NCBI GenBank assembly: GCA_011392765.1
Contig: WYCW01000007.1
Location: 1-61,051 of the forward strand
Origin: Candidatus Thiosymbion ectosymbiont of Catanema sp. Cochon2018
GTDB taxonomy: Bacteria > Pseudomonadota > Gammaproteobacteria > Chromatiales > Chromatiaceae
DNA: 61,051 nucleotides
Direction: 5' to 3'
Shown: positions 25,524 through 35,195 of the stretch, piece after piece
How positions within the stretch are numbered: position 1 is the stretch's first letter
Layout of the letters: the number at the start of each line of letters is the position of its first letter
The notes under the pieces: model-generated
Databases searched by the model: none
The model's input: the letters and a program-made list of their open reading frames with translations, nothing else
What the model was told of the DNA's origin: nothing
Translations under genes and position numbers: made by a program

Positions 25524-25542
25524 TGAATGTCAACGCTGACTA

Positions 25543-25712
25543 AGAGGCTGCCTAAAAACTAACATATTGATTTAGAGTGCCGGGTTCGTCCCTGAACCCA
25601 GCCTACGGGCTAAGTCCAGCCTGATAGGAAACCTTTTTAATCCGCAGATTACGCAGATTTCCACAGATTATTTCGTTCTTAATCTGCGGAAATCTGCGTA
25701 ATCTGTGGATAA
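25543..25712. repeat. Truncated family D end next to a lone ATCCGCAG-type hairpin
   Basis: 25543 begins AGAGGCTGCCTAAAAACTAA with a TA before it; the interior has the AACCCAGCCTACGGGC word of the copy at 16100, but no right end is found. Then 25640-25712 is a hairpin of ATCCGCAGATTACGCAGATT words without family A ends. Confidence 0.65.
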
Positions 25713-25813
25713 AGAAAGCCCGGTCCTCCAAACTGCGCCAAACCATCCAGGATTGCTTTTAACCAGACAGCTTCTTAAAGCGGTAGACCCGGCAAACCAG
25801 GCTACCCGCCTGC

Positions 25814-25842
25814 AAAAAGGGGCAGCCCGGATGGGTAGCCCC
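25814..25842 (-). terminator. Rho-independent terminator after the DUF2330 gene
   Basis: On the minus strand GGGGCTACCCATCCGGG and CTGCCCC form a stem-loop followed by TTTTT. It begins two bases after the DUF2330 stop and would end the two-gene minus-strand operon. Confidence 0.8.
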
Positions 25843-25843
25843 C

Positions 25844-27232
25844 TCAGCGCTCCCAGATATTACTCCACCAGGGTTCCTTGTCGCCATCGGCCCCGGTGTT
25901 GGTCACAGACCGCCGCGGCAACTTGATCCGGGCGCGGATATCCTCGATATCCCAGCCGGTCAGGCGGGCAAGGTTCTTGGCCTCCTTTTCAATGCGCCTC
26001 GGCAGCGTCTCGTCGAGATAGCGCTTGGCCGCCTCGCACTCGGCATCGCCCCGCCAGGGGTGGCGGATCACATAACGACCCTGAAAATTCTCGCGGTTAC
26101 CGGTCACCTGAAATTTGAGGTCTTCCGGGAAGTGGTCGCGGTCATAGCGCAGGTGGAGACGGGTGATATAGACATCCTTGGCTCCCGGTCCCGGAGGTGC
26201 GATACGGGGAACCGGTCGGGGCCTCGGAGCCGGGCGGTCGGCCTTGAGCCAGAACACCCCCAATTCCCGCAATTCCTTGTTGCTCAGGGGATCGGCGGCG
26301 CAGGGATCGCACCAGTTCATATCCCAGGCGTATTCGAGAAAGACTGCGCGACCGCGTTGCTCGGCGACCTGAGTGCGGAACAGGTCGCGGTAGAAATCGG
26401 CGAACCGGTTCTCCTTTTTGATATAGACCGGGATCTCGATGTTCGCCGGCAGCTTGACGGTACGATAGTTGGTCGTCTCCACGCGCCCTTTGCGGGTCAG
26501 GGCATAGATGAATAACTCCTGGGGACCTGCGGCGTTGACGGTGCCGAGCCGGATCGGCAGCATGAATTTGCGGTGGGTGTAGGCGATCTGCAGTGGCCTC
26601 AGATAGCTGTATTTCCCCTTGCGGTAGCTCTCCAGATTGACCTTGGCGACGAAGAATTTCATGCCTTGCTTCAAATAGCTGCCGACCACCGGCCCCGCGC
26701 CCGGGGGTAGCTTGTAGCCGTTCTCCGTGAGCCAGGTGACAAGACCACTGCTCTCCTTGGCCGACAGGATCAGGATGTCGTATTCGCCGACCTGGTATTG
26801 GGCCTCGATCGTGACGCCGAGGCTCTTCGCGCGCCGGCGGGCACCGGAACTCTTTGCCATCGGGGCGGCGGCCATCATGTCAAACTCGAGTCTCCGGTGG
26901 ACCAGGCAGGGGTCCTCGTCGAAATACTCGACCAACCGGGGCGCGGAATAGGCGTCCAGATGCTCCAGGATCGCCTTCTCCATGACGTGGATCTGCCCTT
27001 TCTGCAATACCCTGGGCACCGGTACTACCATTGCGAATTCATCGACATCGCCTTGGAAATCGCTCGCCATGGTGACCACGTTCTTGTCACCGTCACGCAC
27101 CATCACCACCTGGGATGCGCGGTTGAAGAGCTTGGTGTCTGCCTTGGCGACATAGAAGCCGCAGAAGGCGGAGGCGAGGTTCGGTGCCGTCAAGAGACAC
27201 AGCAGTAGCCAATGGATCGGTTTCATGTTCAT
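25844..27232 (-). CDS. DUF2330-domain secreted or periplasmic protein
   Basis: About 462 residues. N-terminal signal peptide MNMKPIHWLLLCLLTAPNLA with cleavage near ASA-FC. DUF2330 features follow: FCGFYVAKADTKLFNRASQV, VVMVRDGDKNVVTMASDFQG, VVPVPRVL, VGEYDILILSAKES and LPIRLGTVNA. A Pro-rich segment (PAPRPRPVPRIAPPGPG) lies near residue 365. The function of the family is unknown to me. Its ATG overlaps the stop of the RnfD-like membrane gene (ATGA), so the two are translationally coupled, and a strong terminator follows. An extracytoplasmic partner of that membrane protein is a reasonable inference. Confidence 0.8.
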   Translation of the reverse strand: MNMKPIHWLLLCLLTAPNLASAFCGFYVAKADTKLFNRASQVVMVRDGDKNVVTMASDFQGDVDEFAMVVPVPRVLQKGQIHVMEKAILEHLDAYSAPRLVEYFDEDPCLVHRRLEFDMMAAAPMAKSSGARRRAKSLGVTIEAQYQVGEYDILILSAKESSGLVTWLTENGYKLPPGAGPVVGSYLKQGMKFFVAKVNLESYRKGKYSYLRPLQIAYTHRKFMLPIRLGTVNAAGPQELFIYALTRKGRVETTNYRTVKLPANIEIPVYIKKENRFADFYRDLFRTQVAEQRGRAVFLEYAWDMNWCDPCAADPLSNKELRELGVFWLKADRPAPRPRPVPRIAPPGPGAKDVYITRLHLRYDRDHFPEDLKFQVTGNRENFQGRYVIRHPWRGDAECEAAKRYLDETLPRRIEKEAKNLARLTGWDIEDIRARIKLPRRSVTNTGADGDKEPWWSNIWER

Positions 27233-28050
27233 GAATAATTCCTCGTGCCGGGCCAGACGAAGGCCTGGCCCGGTAGGTACCGGTTGATCGACAGGGTCAG
27301 AGGCGAAGAAAGAATCAGTGCGTAGAGAAAGGCGTTCGGGATAAAGAACAAATAGTGCAGAGTCCAGCCGAGTAGTGCAACCCAAGTGCCGTAGAGGAGA
27401 CAGCCGACCGTGGACGCGGGCGTGGTCTTCGGGTCCGATAACATGAAGAAGGCAAAGATCAGCAAGGCGCCGTTCTGGAGTTGGTGCAGCGGGATCTGCC
27501 AGGGATCGCCGAGCCAGGCGGCCTGCCCGAAGAGCGAGAGCGAATAGACGGTGCCGAACGCCAGGGTCGTCGCCATGCGGGTCGGACCGATCAGCACGAT
27601 CAGGCCGCCGCCTGCCGCCAGCAGCAGCAACCAGATATCCCGGCCCCACTGACCCGGTGTGATCCAGGCCGTGTCGCCGATCAGGATCACCGCCACGATA
27701 CCCAGGGCCGACGGGTTGAACAGATGGCGGCGGTGAACCGTCAGCACAAACTTGCCCGCAATCGCAATCACAACGGCAAGCAGCAGCCAGCCCAGATCGT
27801 TCGAGCGCAGCAGCAGCAGGATCGACAGGGCGCTGTTCGCCGCACTGGGGAGATTGGCCGTCAGATGATAGAGGCGGGTAAAAAGAAGCTGCAGCAACCA
27901 CGCGGACGCCACCACCGCGACGATACGTACCGGCGAGATCTCGAACTGCAACTGCAGGATGCCGAACAGCAACAGACTGATCTGCACCACCAACTGGTAG
28001 TAGCGCGGGTCGATAGACAATGACTCAACCCCGGCCTTCGGCGCACTCAC
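27229..28050 (-). CDS. RnfD/NqrB-like membrane protein
   Basis: 273 residues with about nine membrane segments. HLFNPSALGIVAVIL and FMLSDPKTTPAST match the paired signature loops of the NqrB/RnfD/RnfE-like family; the second is near the site of covalent FMN in true RnfD. It is shorter than RnfD (about 350) and no other rnf gene is nearby, so it is a stand-alone relative. The start is GTG at 28050, and the gene overlaps DUF2330 by 4 bp. Likely role: membrane electron transfer or cofactor binding; uncertain. Confidence 0.75.
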   Translation of the reverse strand: MSAPKAGVESLSIDPRYYQLVVQISLLLFGILQLQFEISPVRIVAVVASAWLLQLLFTRLYHLTANLPSAANSALSILLLLRSNDLGWLLLAVVIAIAGKFVLTVHRRHLFNPSALGIVAVILIGDTAWITPGQWGRDIWLLLLAAGGGLIVLIGPTRMATTLAFGTVYSLSLFGQAAWLGDPWQIPLHQLQNGALLIFAFFMLSDPKTTPASTVGCLLYGTWVALLGWTLHYLFFIPNAFLYALILSSPLTLSINRYLPGQAFVWPGTRNYS

Positions 28051-28278
28051 GGAGCAACTTTATCTGAAACAGGGTGTCCCTTCAGAAAATGTCCCGGGAC
28101 CTGACAGGTAGCCACTGCCCCATGGGATCAGGGTAACACAGGTTATGTCCACCTCATCCCGGTGCCGGTCATCGAAAAGAAATTTATACGCGCTCGCCCT
28201 GGGTACGGAGCTTGGACGAAGACCAGCCCATACTCAAATGCTACACTTGCTTCATGTCGCATGGTAGAAGAGACCAAG

Positions 28279-28485
28279 ATGTCTACAACTGTCAACTTTA
28301 CCGCTGCGGTCGATCGCGACCTGCTCAAGCGAGCCGAGGTGGTTGCCGCTAAAACGGAGACCTCGGTCGATACCCTCTTCAACTCGGAGCTCCGATATCC
28401 GGTCGAGACATTCGAGGCGGCAGAGGTCACGGGCAATCGGAATTTCAGGACACTGTTGTACTTCATCCCCGGGGCGCATCGATGA
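28279..28485 (+). CDS. Orphan ribbon-helix-helix antitoxin-like protein
   Basis: 68 residues. MSTTVNFTAAVDRDLLKRAE with VVAAKTETSVDTLFNSELRY is the RHH/VapB-like N-terminus. No intact toxin follows; 28486-28627 holds only short unassignable frames, so the partner has probably been lost. Upstream at 28180, GAAATTTATACGCGCTCGCC recurs near 56830 and, inverted, near 965. Confidence 0.55.
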   Translation: MSTTVNFTAAVDRDLLKRAEVVAAKTETSVDTLFNSELRYPVETFEAAEVTGNRNFRTLLYFIPGAHR

Positions 28486-28666
28486 TTCGACCGCAATGGA
28501 ATCCTTGGGACCCGAGAGCGAGGAAGACCTCTTTCCGATGATGGTCCAGGCCCGCCTGCCGCTGCCGAAGCTGAGCAATTCGATCACGCGGGGGATGGTC
28601 GATGAGTCGAACAGCTTGATCCCGTGAGTGAGAAAAACCTGTCGATTAGCAGTAAAGGTGAACCTG

Positions 28667-31564
28667 ATGTCACATCAATCGGTCGATCAATCGCCTACTC
28701 CGGAGACCAATCCGCAACCTCTCGGCCCTTACCAGCACGAAGACCTGGAGCGTTACTACCGGGCCAACCAGGCGGTTGCCTCCAATCGCAACCGGATCCA
28801 GGATGCCCAGGACGAGATCCAGGCCCTGGAACATAGCGAGGCGGTCGAGGTCTTTCAGAAGCAGATCGACCTGCTGCAGAAGCGCCTGGTCACCGATCCC
28901 CAGTACTTCAACCAGCTATTCATTTCCGAAGGCATCGATGCCGTTGCCTGGGAATTTCGCAAGGATGAGCTGGACCCGGACTTTACCCACAGGCTCTGGG
29001 ATCTGCTGCTGCGGGGGGATGACATGAGCACCCTCCTGATGCGTTTTCTGTGGAACATCCCCCTCAAATCCAAGCGCAAGTTCATCCGCGCCATCGACAC
29101 CCACCTCTCCGACCGCTATCCCATGTTCGAGGGGCTAGCGGTCGGCTGGCCGGGAGAGAACAATATCCCACCCTATATTCGCCCGCCGGCGGAACGGGCC
29201 AAGGACTTCGATCTGGTCAACCAGGGCTACCTCGGCTACATGGGGCTCGGCTACGGCTTCCGCGAGGTGGAGCTCTTCGTGTGGCTGGAGGTGCTGCGGG
29301 ACAAACAGTGCGACGATCGCCCCTGCGAGATCGGCCTGCCGGTCATGGACGGGGGCGAGAACAAGGGCGGCTGTCCGGTCAAGATCCACATCCCTGAACT
29401 GCTGCATCTGATGGGGGAAGGGAAGTTCCGTCAGGCCCTGGAGCTGATCAAGGAGTCCAACCCCCTGCCCAATGTCACCGGCCGGGTGTGCCCGCAGGAG
29501 ATCCAGTGCCAGGGCGTCTGTACCCACAACCAGCGCCCTATCGAGATCGGCCAACTGGAGTGGTATCTGCCCCAGAGCCAGAAGGTACTGAATCCGGACA
29601 AGTACCGACAGCTGCCCCAGGTCATCAGCCCCTGGGCCAAGGCCGAGCGCCCGCCCATCGCGGTGGTCGGCTCCGGCCCCGCCGGTCTGATCAACGCCTA
29701 TCTGCTCTCCAAAGAGGGCTATCCGGTCACGGTGTTCGAGGCCTTCCACGAGCTGGGGGGAGTCCTGCGCTACGGAATTCCGGAGTTCCGCCTGCCCAAC
29801 GAGCTGATCGACGACGTGGTCAAAAAAGTCGAACAGCTGGGCGGCAAATTCGTGCGTAACTTCATCGTGGGCAAGACCGCGACTCTGGAGGCCCTGAAGC
29901 GTGCCGGCTTTTGGAAGATCTTCATCGGCACCGGCGCCGGCCTGCCCCGCTTCATGAATGTGCCCGGCGAGCACCTGCTCGGCATCCTGTCAGCGAACGA
30001 ATTCCTCACCCGGGTCAACCTGATGCAGGCCCACAAGGAGGAGTACGAGACGCCCCTGCCCGCCACGGAAGGCAAACAGGTGATGGTCATCGGCGGCGGC
30101 AATACCGCCATGGACGCGGCCCGCACGGCCTGTCGCCTGGGGGGTGAGGTCACCATCGTCTACCGCCGCACCCAGGCCGAGATGCCGGTGCGCGTCGAGG
30201 AACTGCACCACGCCCTGGAAGAGGGCATCCGGCTCAAGGTACTGCGGGCACCCCAGGAGTTCGTCGGCGATCACAAGACCCAATTCGTCACCCGCGCCTT
30301 GCTCGACGTCATGGAGCTGGGGGAGCCCGACGCCTCCGGGCGGCGGCGTCCCGTCGCCACCGGCGCCGTCGAGGAGGTATCTGTCGACCTGGTCATCATG
30401 GCCCTCGGCAATGCCTCCAACCCCATCGTCAAGGATGCCGAGCCAGACCTCAAGACCAGCAAATGGGGCACCATCGAGATCCGGTCCGGGACCCAGGAGA
30501 CCTCGATGGATGACGTCTACACCGGCGGCGACGCGGCCCGGGGCGGCTCTACCGCCATCAAGGCCGCCGGCGATGGCCGGGAGGCCGCCCGCGAGATTAT
30601 GGGCGAGAACCCCTTCAGCCCGAGCGAGCTCAAATCCCTGGTCGAGCACGCGGAACGCTATACCGAAACCGGCCAGGCCCCGGCCAGGATCCTGGAGAAG
30701 ATCGACCTTGCCGCAGGCATCGTCGAGTTCGTGGTGCACTCACCCCTGGTCGCCAAGACCGCCAAGGCCGGTCAGTTCGTGCGCGTCCTGGCCTGGGAGA
30801 AGGGCGAGCTGATCCCCCTGACCCTGGCGGATTGGGACGCTGCGGCCGGCACCATCGACCTGGTCATCCAAGGGCTGGGCAGCAGCACCATCATGATGAA
30901 CAAGATGCAGGTCGGTGATGCTTTTAGCGGCATCGCCGGCCCACTCGGACTGCCGAGCCGACTGCACCCCTATACCGAGGGCGAGACCGTCGCCTTCACC
31001 GCCGGCGGCGTCGGGCTGCCGCCGGTGTACCCCATCATGCGCGAGCATCTGCGGATGGGTAATCACGTGACCCTGATCGCCGGCTTTCGTACTCAGGAGC
31101 TTATGTTCTGGGCCGAGCCGGAGGCGCGCATCGGTCAGCTCCAGGCCGAGTTCCCGGATACCCTCGAGGTCATCTACGCCACCAACGACGGCAGCTTCGG
31201 CGTCGAGGGCTTCGTCACCGGACCGTTGGAAGAAATGCTGGAGAAGGCCAAAGCGGGGACCGGCCGCACCATCGGCGAGGTCGTCACCATCGGTCCGCCG
31301 CTCATGATGCGCGCCGTCAGCGATCTCACCCAGCTCTACGGCGTGCGTACCATCGCCAGCCTCAACTCCATCATGGTCGACGCCACCGGCATGTGCGGTG
31401 CCTGCATGGTCCCGGTGACCAGCGACGGCAAGCTGGTGCGCAAACACGCCTGCATCGACGGCCCGGAGATCGACGCCCACAGCATCGACTGGGACAAATT
31501 CATTCCCAGATTCCAGCAGTACCGGGCGCAGGAAGACCGGAACCGGCAGCGGCATGGGGTGTAG
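28667..31564 (+). CDS. Fused SudA-SudB/NfnAB-like NADPH-dependent flavoprotein oxidoreductase
   Basis: About 965 residues, cytoplasmic. Residues 1-200 are a poorly known N-terminal region. A cysteine-rich Fe-S domain follows (GGCPVKIHIPELLHLMGEGK, VCPQEIQCQGVCTHNQRP). Next is the GltD-like FAD/NADPH core (VVGSGPAGLINAYLLSKEGY, GGVLRYGIPEFRLPNELID, VIGGGNTAMDAARTA, VYTGGDAARGGSTAIKA). From about 690 lies a ferredoxin-NADP reductase-like half (AGQFVRV, FTAGGVGLPPVYPIM, GPPLMMRAVSDL) ending in a 2Fe-2S-type loop (DATGMCGACMVP). In separate-subunit relatives these are SudA and SudB or NfnB and NfnA. The likely role is NAD(P)H/ferredoxin or polysulfide electron transfer. ATG 28667 has AAAGGTG upstream. 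Confidence 0.85.
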   Translation: MSHQSVDQSPTPETNPQPLGPYQHEDLERYYRANQAVASNRNRIQDAQDEIQALEHSEAVEVFQKQIDLLQKRLVTDPQYFNQLFISEGIDAVAWEFRKDELDPDFTHRLWDLLLRGDDMSTLLMRFLWNIPLKSKRKFIRAIDTHLSDRYPMFEGLAVGWPGENNIPPYIRPPAERAKDFDLVNQGYLGYMGLGYGFREVELFVWLEVLRDKQCDDRPCEIGLPVMDGGENKGGCPVKIHIPELLHLMGEGKFRQALELIKESNPLPNVTGRVCPQEIQCQGVCTHNQRPIEIGQLEWYLPQSQKVLNPDKYRQLPQVISPWAKAERPPIAVVGSGPAGLINAYLLSKEGYPVTVFEAFHELGGVLRYGIPEFRLPNELIDDVVKKVEQLGGKFVRNFIVGKTATLEALKRAGFWKIFIGTGAGLPRFMNVPGEHLLGILSANEFLTRVNLMQAHKEEYETPLPATEGKQVMVIGGGNTAMDAARTACRLGGEVTIVYRRTQAEMPVRVEELHHALEEGIRLKVLRAPQEFVGDHKTQFVTRALLDVMELGEPDASGRRRPVATGAVEEVSVDLVIMALGNASNPIVKDAEPDLKTSKWGTIEIRSGTQETSMDDVYTGGDAARGGSTAIKAAGDGREAAREIMGENPFSPSELKSLVEHAERYTETGQAPARILEKIDLAAGIVEFVVHSPLVAKTAKAGQFVRVLAWEKGELIPLTLADWDAAAGTIDLVIQGLGSSTIMMNKMQVGDAFSGIAGPLGLPSRLHPYTEGETVAFTAGGVGLPPVYPIMREHLRMGNHVTLIAGFRTQELMFWAEPEARIGQLQAEFPDTLEVIYATNDGSFGVEGFVTGPLEEMLEKAKAGTGRTIGEVVTIGPPLMMRAVSDLTQLYGVRTIASLNSIMVDATGMCGACMVPVTSDGKLVRKHACIDGPEIDAHSIDWDKFIPRFQQYRAQEDRNRQRHGV

Positions 31565-31566
31565 GC

Positions 31567-31719
31567 CAATGCCATTAAGTTAAGCATTACCAGTCAGCAA
31601 ACCAGAGGAAAAACTACGAATCACGCGAATCCCCGCGAATCGGATTCGCGCCGATTCGCGTGATTCGTAGTTTTCTCTTCCGCACCGGTATGCAACCAGC
31701 GACTAACTTAATGGTATTG
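31567..31719. mobile_element. Family B element with perfect 10-bp target duplication
   Basis: CAATGCCATTAAGTTA to TAATGGTATTG, with GGGTGTAGGC directly repeated on both sides (31557-31566 and 31720-31729). The left copy contains the stop codon of the preceding oxidoreductase gene, so the insertion left that protein unchanged. Confidence 0.9.
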
Positions 31720-31833
31720 GGGTGTAGGCAGGGCGAGCAATCCTGAATAATTCGGCGTTGTCCGGAGGATTCGACGTGTTGCGTTCGACGCACCAAGGCT
31801 CGCTGATTGTCTGCTTAGGCCAGTGCCAGCGTC

Positions 31834-31909
31834 TTAACGCAACCTACACCCACATGACCCTCCGCGCGGCCTGCTCGCGCGGACCTTGCTTTGGGTGTAG
31901 GTTGCGTTA
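31834..31909. repeat. REP-like inverted repeat
   Basis: TTAACGCAACCTACACCCA and TGGGTGTAGGTTGCGTTA form long complementary arms around a 38-bp loop that has its own small hairpin (CGCGCGG...CCGCG type). Confidence 0.8.
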
Positions 31910-31955
31910 GCATGTGATCTAAGGAACGTGGCAATTGATGAGAGGTGGATCACCG

Positions 31956-32195
31956 ATGACGGTTGGGACTGGAACAGTCGAGGAGCTGGCACTGGACCTC
32001 GATCCGAAACGCCGGGCGCGACTTGCCGGCTTGTTGATCGGAAGTCTTGAGAATGCCGAGCCGGCAGATGAGGTGGAAATCGAACGGCTGTGGCTCAGGG
32101 AGGCGGAATATCGCTGTCGCCGAATCGATACCGGTAAGGTGGAACTGATTCCGGCGCAGGACGTGCTCGACAGTCTCCGTAACCGCAGCCGGTGA
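31956..32195 (+). CDS. Addiction-module antitoxin (TIGR02574-like)
   Basis: 79 residues: VEELALDLDPKRRARLAGLL, GSLENAEPADEVEIERLWL and RRIDTGKVELIPAQDVLDSL are the family pattern. ATG 31956 is chosen because GAGGTGG lies just upstream. It overlaps the following toxin by 4 bp. Confidence 0.8.
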   Translation: MTVGTGTVEELALDLDPKRRARLAGLLIGSLENAEPADEVEIERLWLREAEYRCRRIDTGKVELIPAQDVLDSLRNRSR

Positions 32196-32437
32196 AAAAC
32201 GTCCGTTTCGACCCTCTCGCCAAGCGTGAGCTGGCCAGAGCGGCCAGCTACTACGACGACAAGAACCCCAGACTTGGCAACGGTCTCTTGACCGAAGTTG
32301 GCAAGGCACTTCGTCAGCTGTCCGGTGCCCCTTTTTCTTGTCCAATTGTTTATGGGGAACTCCGCCGCAAACCCCTTTTCAAGTTCTCTATACTCGGCAG
32401 CAATAAAATTAGAACACCACCCCTCAAGGGATCCTAG
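32192..32437 (+). pseudogene. RelE/ParE-type toxin with replaced C-terminus
   Basis: 81 residues, of which the first ~68 are ParE-like (VRFDPLAKRELARAASYYDD, LLTEVGKALRQL, GELRRKPLFKF). The conserved end (PY..YR..... I.I.AVAH..R.P.YW) is missing. After SNKIR the frame enters CCCTCAAGGGATCCTAG, a family A end in reverse, and stops there. The toxin is probably inactive. Confidence 0.65.
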
Positions 32438-34674
32438 TCCCGAGGCCAGGTACTGCCGGGGGCGCCGCCGCTCAGGTTTCCCCCCGGATGCTGAACGTTG
32501 AAGAAGAGTGTGGTCCGGGTGGAATTGAGGGCAGGACCGGTGGCCTCGGCATCGGACGGGCCGGCAGCGACACGGAAGGGCCGGCCATAAGTCGGCACCG
32601 GGCTGTCTTTGTGATCCGCGTCCAGATCCAGATAGTAAACGGCGTCAGCGGTACGGTTGCGACCGAAGTTGCCGTCGGTACCGAACCACAGGCCACCGTC
32701 GGCGTCGATCAGCAGGTTATCCGGATTGGCCGCGTCATAAGGACCTTTACCCCTGGTGCCGAGCCAGGTCAGCCAGTACTTGAACCGGCTGCCGGCCCCC
32801 GGATTCATGGGGTCTTCCTCGCGCAGGGTGAAGATGGAGCCCACCCCGTCGCTACGCCTGGGCGCCTGCTCATCATGGACTGCGGGATCGTAGAGCACGC
32901 CCTGCTGGTCGAGACCGGTCTGGCGTCCGTTCTTGGTGAAAGCGACGTGAATCACGGCACCGCCCGGGTATTTGGGATTCCACTCCACGTCCTCGGGCCG
33001 GTTCAGCTCCATGACACCGATCTTCATGGCCGCGGTGAAGAGCGCGGATTTGACGTGGTTGTCGGTCGGAAACCCCCCGATATTATTCCAATTCACGTCT
33101 TTGAGCGCGTCGCCGACCGTAGTGCCCGGTTTACCCAAGGCCTGGGCATTGGGGGCCTTCTGCTCCTGGTTGTCGACACTCATCCGGATCCACTGGCCCA
33201 GGGCCGGGTTATCCTCGGTGGCGGTCGGACACTTCTTCGAAATCCCCGCTTCGCTGCCGGTAGGGTCGCAATCGGCATCATCCGGGTCGTACTGACTGAA
33301 GCCGGTCCGGTTGTCGAGTCCGGCGAAGTGCGCCACATACAGATCGCCGTCATCGAGGAGGGCGCGTGTCTCGGACCGGGTTATACCGTATTCGAAGTTG
33401 CCCTTGCTCACCCACTTGTAGATGCGGCCGCTGGGGCGGTCGTTGCTGCCGTATATGACGATGGGCTTACCGCCGACCAGGTGGAAGCTCTGCCCGGTGG
33501 CAAAGGTGACATTCTCCCATCGAGCGCGACCCATGGAGCCATGCTTGCGGTGGCCGCGGCCGTCACTTGTATAGTAGCGATTGCCGGGCAGACCGGGGTC
33601 CATCTCCACCGGAAAGCCGTAGACATCCCGGTTGTGGCGCTGCCTGGGATCGGAGATCCGGCCGTATCTTCCACTTTCGCTGGGGGTAACGTCCGGGTCG
33701 ATGACCGAGCCCGGATCGAAGCCGTTGCCGACCAGGAACTTGTGATCGTGGGTCCAGGTGGCCTCGAGGTCGCCATAGTAGATTTGAACATTCTCCTCGG
33801 CGGTGAAAACAGTACCCCAGGGGCTCTGGCCACCGGAGCAGTCACCGGCGATACCCACGGCAACGCCCTCGGGTAGGGGCTTGCCGGTGTCGTCGTGATC
33901 CGGCTTGCTTAGCTTGAAGCCGGTAATCATGGACAAGGTCTTGTCGGTCGAGTCGTAGCGTTTATTGTCCGCGCTGGTATCCAGCTTCCACTCGCCGGTT
34001 TCCTTATCCTGGAAGACGCGCATCCAGGTACCGCCGACCTGCTTCTTGAACCATCGGATATAGGTATCGACGTCCGCCTGGGACCAGGTATTGCTCGTGA
34101 CATCATTGGTGAGCACACCGACATTCCTGAGGTACTTGGCGAGTGTCAGGTGTTGGCCGGTCGGTGCGCTGGTGGTGGTTGGCTGTTTGTTGGACATGTA
34201 TTCGTGATTGGTCCAGATCCAGCCGGAGGTCCCGTCACCCGAAAACCGGGGGTGGCGCCGCACCTGGTTACCATTCGGCCAATCGTCCTTCCAGCCGTCG
34301 CCGAAGTAGGCGATATAGTCGTTGTTGGCGCCGTAGTGGGGGCCTTGGGGCTGGTGTCCCGGGTCAGGGGATCGAGCCACCTGGCGACCACATTCGTGCA
34401 CCGTGCCGGTGATGGAACGGGCGTTGTCGTCAGCGGTGTTGGCGAGCGGAAACCCCACGCCCTTCGGCAAGCTACCGCCGCCGGCGATGATGTCGACCAA
34501 CGCCTTACGTACTCGGGGAGAGTCCTAGCCTCCACACTCGCGGCGTTCGGGTCCGCCAGGCGTGACAGCGACCATGCCGGAGAGCGGCACATCGGGATCG
34601 ACATTGGGGTTACGTGCGAGTGCCGGGGTACCCAGTATACCGGCGATCACCGCGAAAATGACTGTACGGTGCAT
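32434..34674 (-). pseudogene. PhoX-like alkaline phosphatase (DUF839) interrupted by an in-frame TAG
   Basis: The gene starts at 34674 with GAGGAAA upstream and signal peptide MHRTVIFAVIAGILGTPALA, runs 49 codons to RRECGG, meets TAG (34525-34527), and continues in the same frame as DSPRVRKALVDIIAGGGSLP for about 690 codons. PhoX/DUF839 features include WIWTNHEYMS, VFTAEENVQIYYGD, VYGFPVEMDPG, EDVEWNPKYPGG and LLIDADGGLWFGTDGN. The family consists of Ca/Fe-dependent exported phosphatases. Without readthrough the long part has no signal peptide, so it is a probable pseudogene made by one mutation. Confidence 0.8.
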
Positions 34675-34682
34675 GTGGGATT

Positions 34683-35195
34683 TCCTCAGAGAGAAAACTA
34701 CGAATCGCGCGAATCGACCTGCCTGTAGGCAGCCGGATTTGCCAAGTGTTATGTTTTGGGAAGGTTTATTGGAATCCCAATCCGGACGCTGGTCAACCCT
34801 GACCCCGTGTGGTTTTGAGCCCCTATGGTTTGGTCCGCACAGTGGGATTCCCTGAGAGACCCGAATCTTTACAAAATGAGTCAAGTTTTTGTGTGCACCG
34901 CTTGATTTTTTGAACCACAGAGGACACAGAGAACACAGAGTTGGCCTACTCTCTTCTCTGTGTGTCCTCTGTGGTTTAAATTTCGACAGGTGTTTTCGCT
35001 GCAATCACCGCAGGCATAAGTGATGATTTCTCGGGCCCTCTATTCATGGCAATCCAGACCCAAACTTTGTCTTTGCTACGAAAGACAAAGGACCACAACT
35101 CATCTACCTCCAGCACAGGAATCTTTTTCGAATGAACCCATCTACTCTATCACTTCAAAAATCACCACTACCGCCTTTTTTTCTACTATCCGGGG
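34683..35195. repeat. Repeat debris: B-like core, family A left end, CACAGAG-word hairpin; then no gene
   Basis: 34690-34712 holds CTACGAATCGCGCGAATC from a family B core. 34847-34990 has a family A left end (CCCGAATCTTTACAAAATGA) joined to a hairpin of ACCACAGAGGACACAGAG words and complement. From about 34991 to 35195 I see no gene or clear structure. Confidence 0.65.

Noticed and set aside
34525-34527. Genome-wide reassignment of TAG as a sense codon
   Set aside because: TAG is the normal stop of several intact genes here (for example near 19913, 20307, 31564 and 44676), so the two in-frame TAGs are better explained as mutations.
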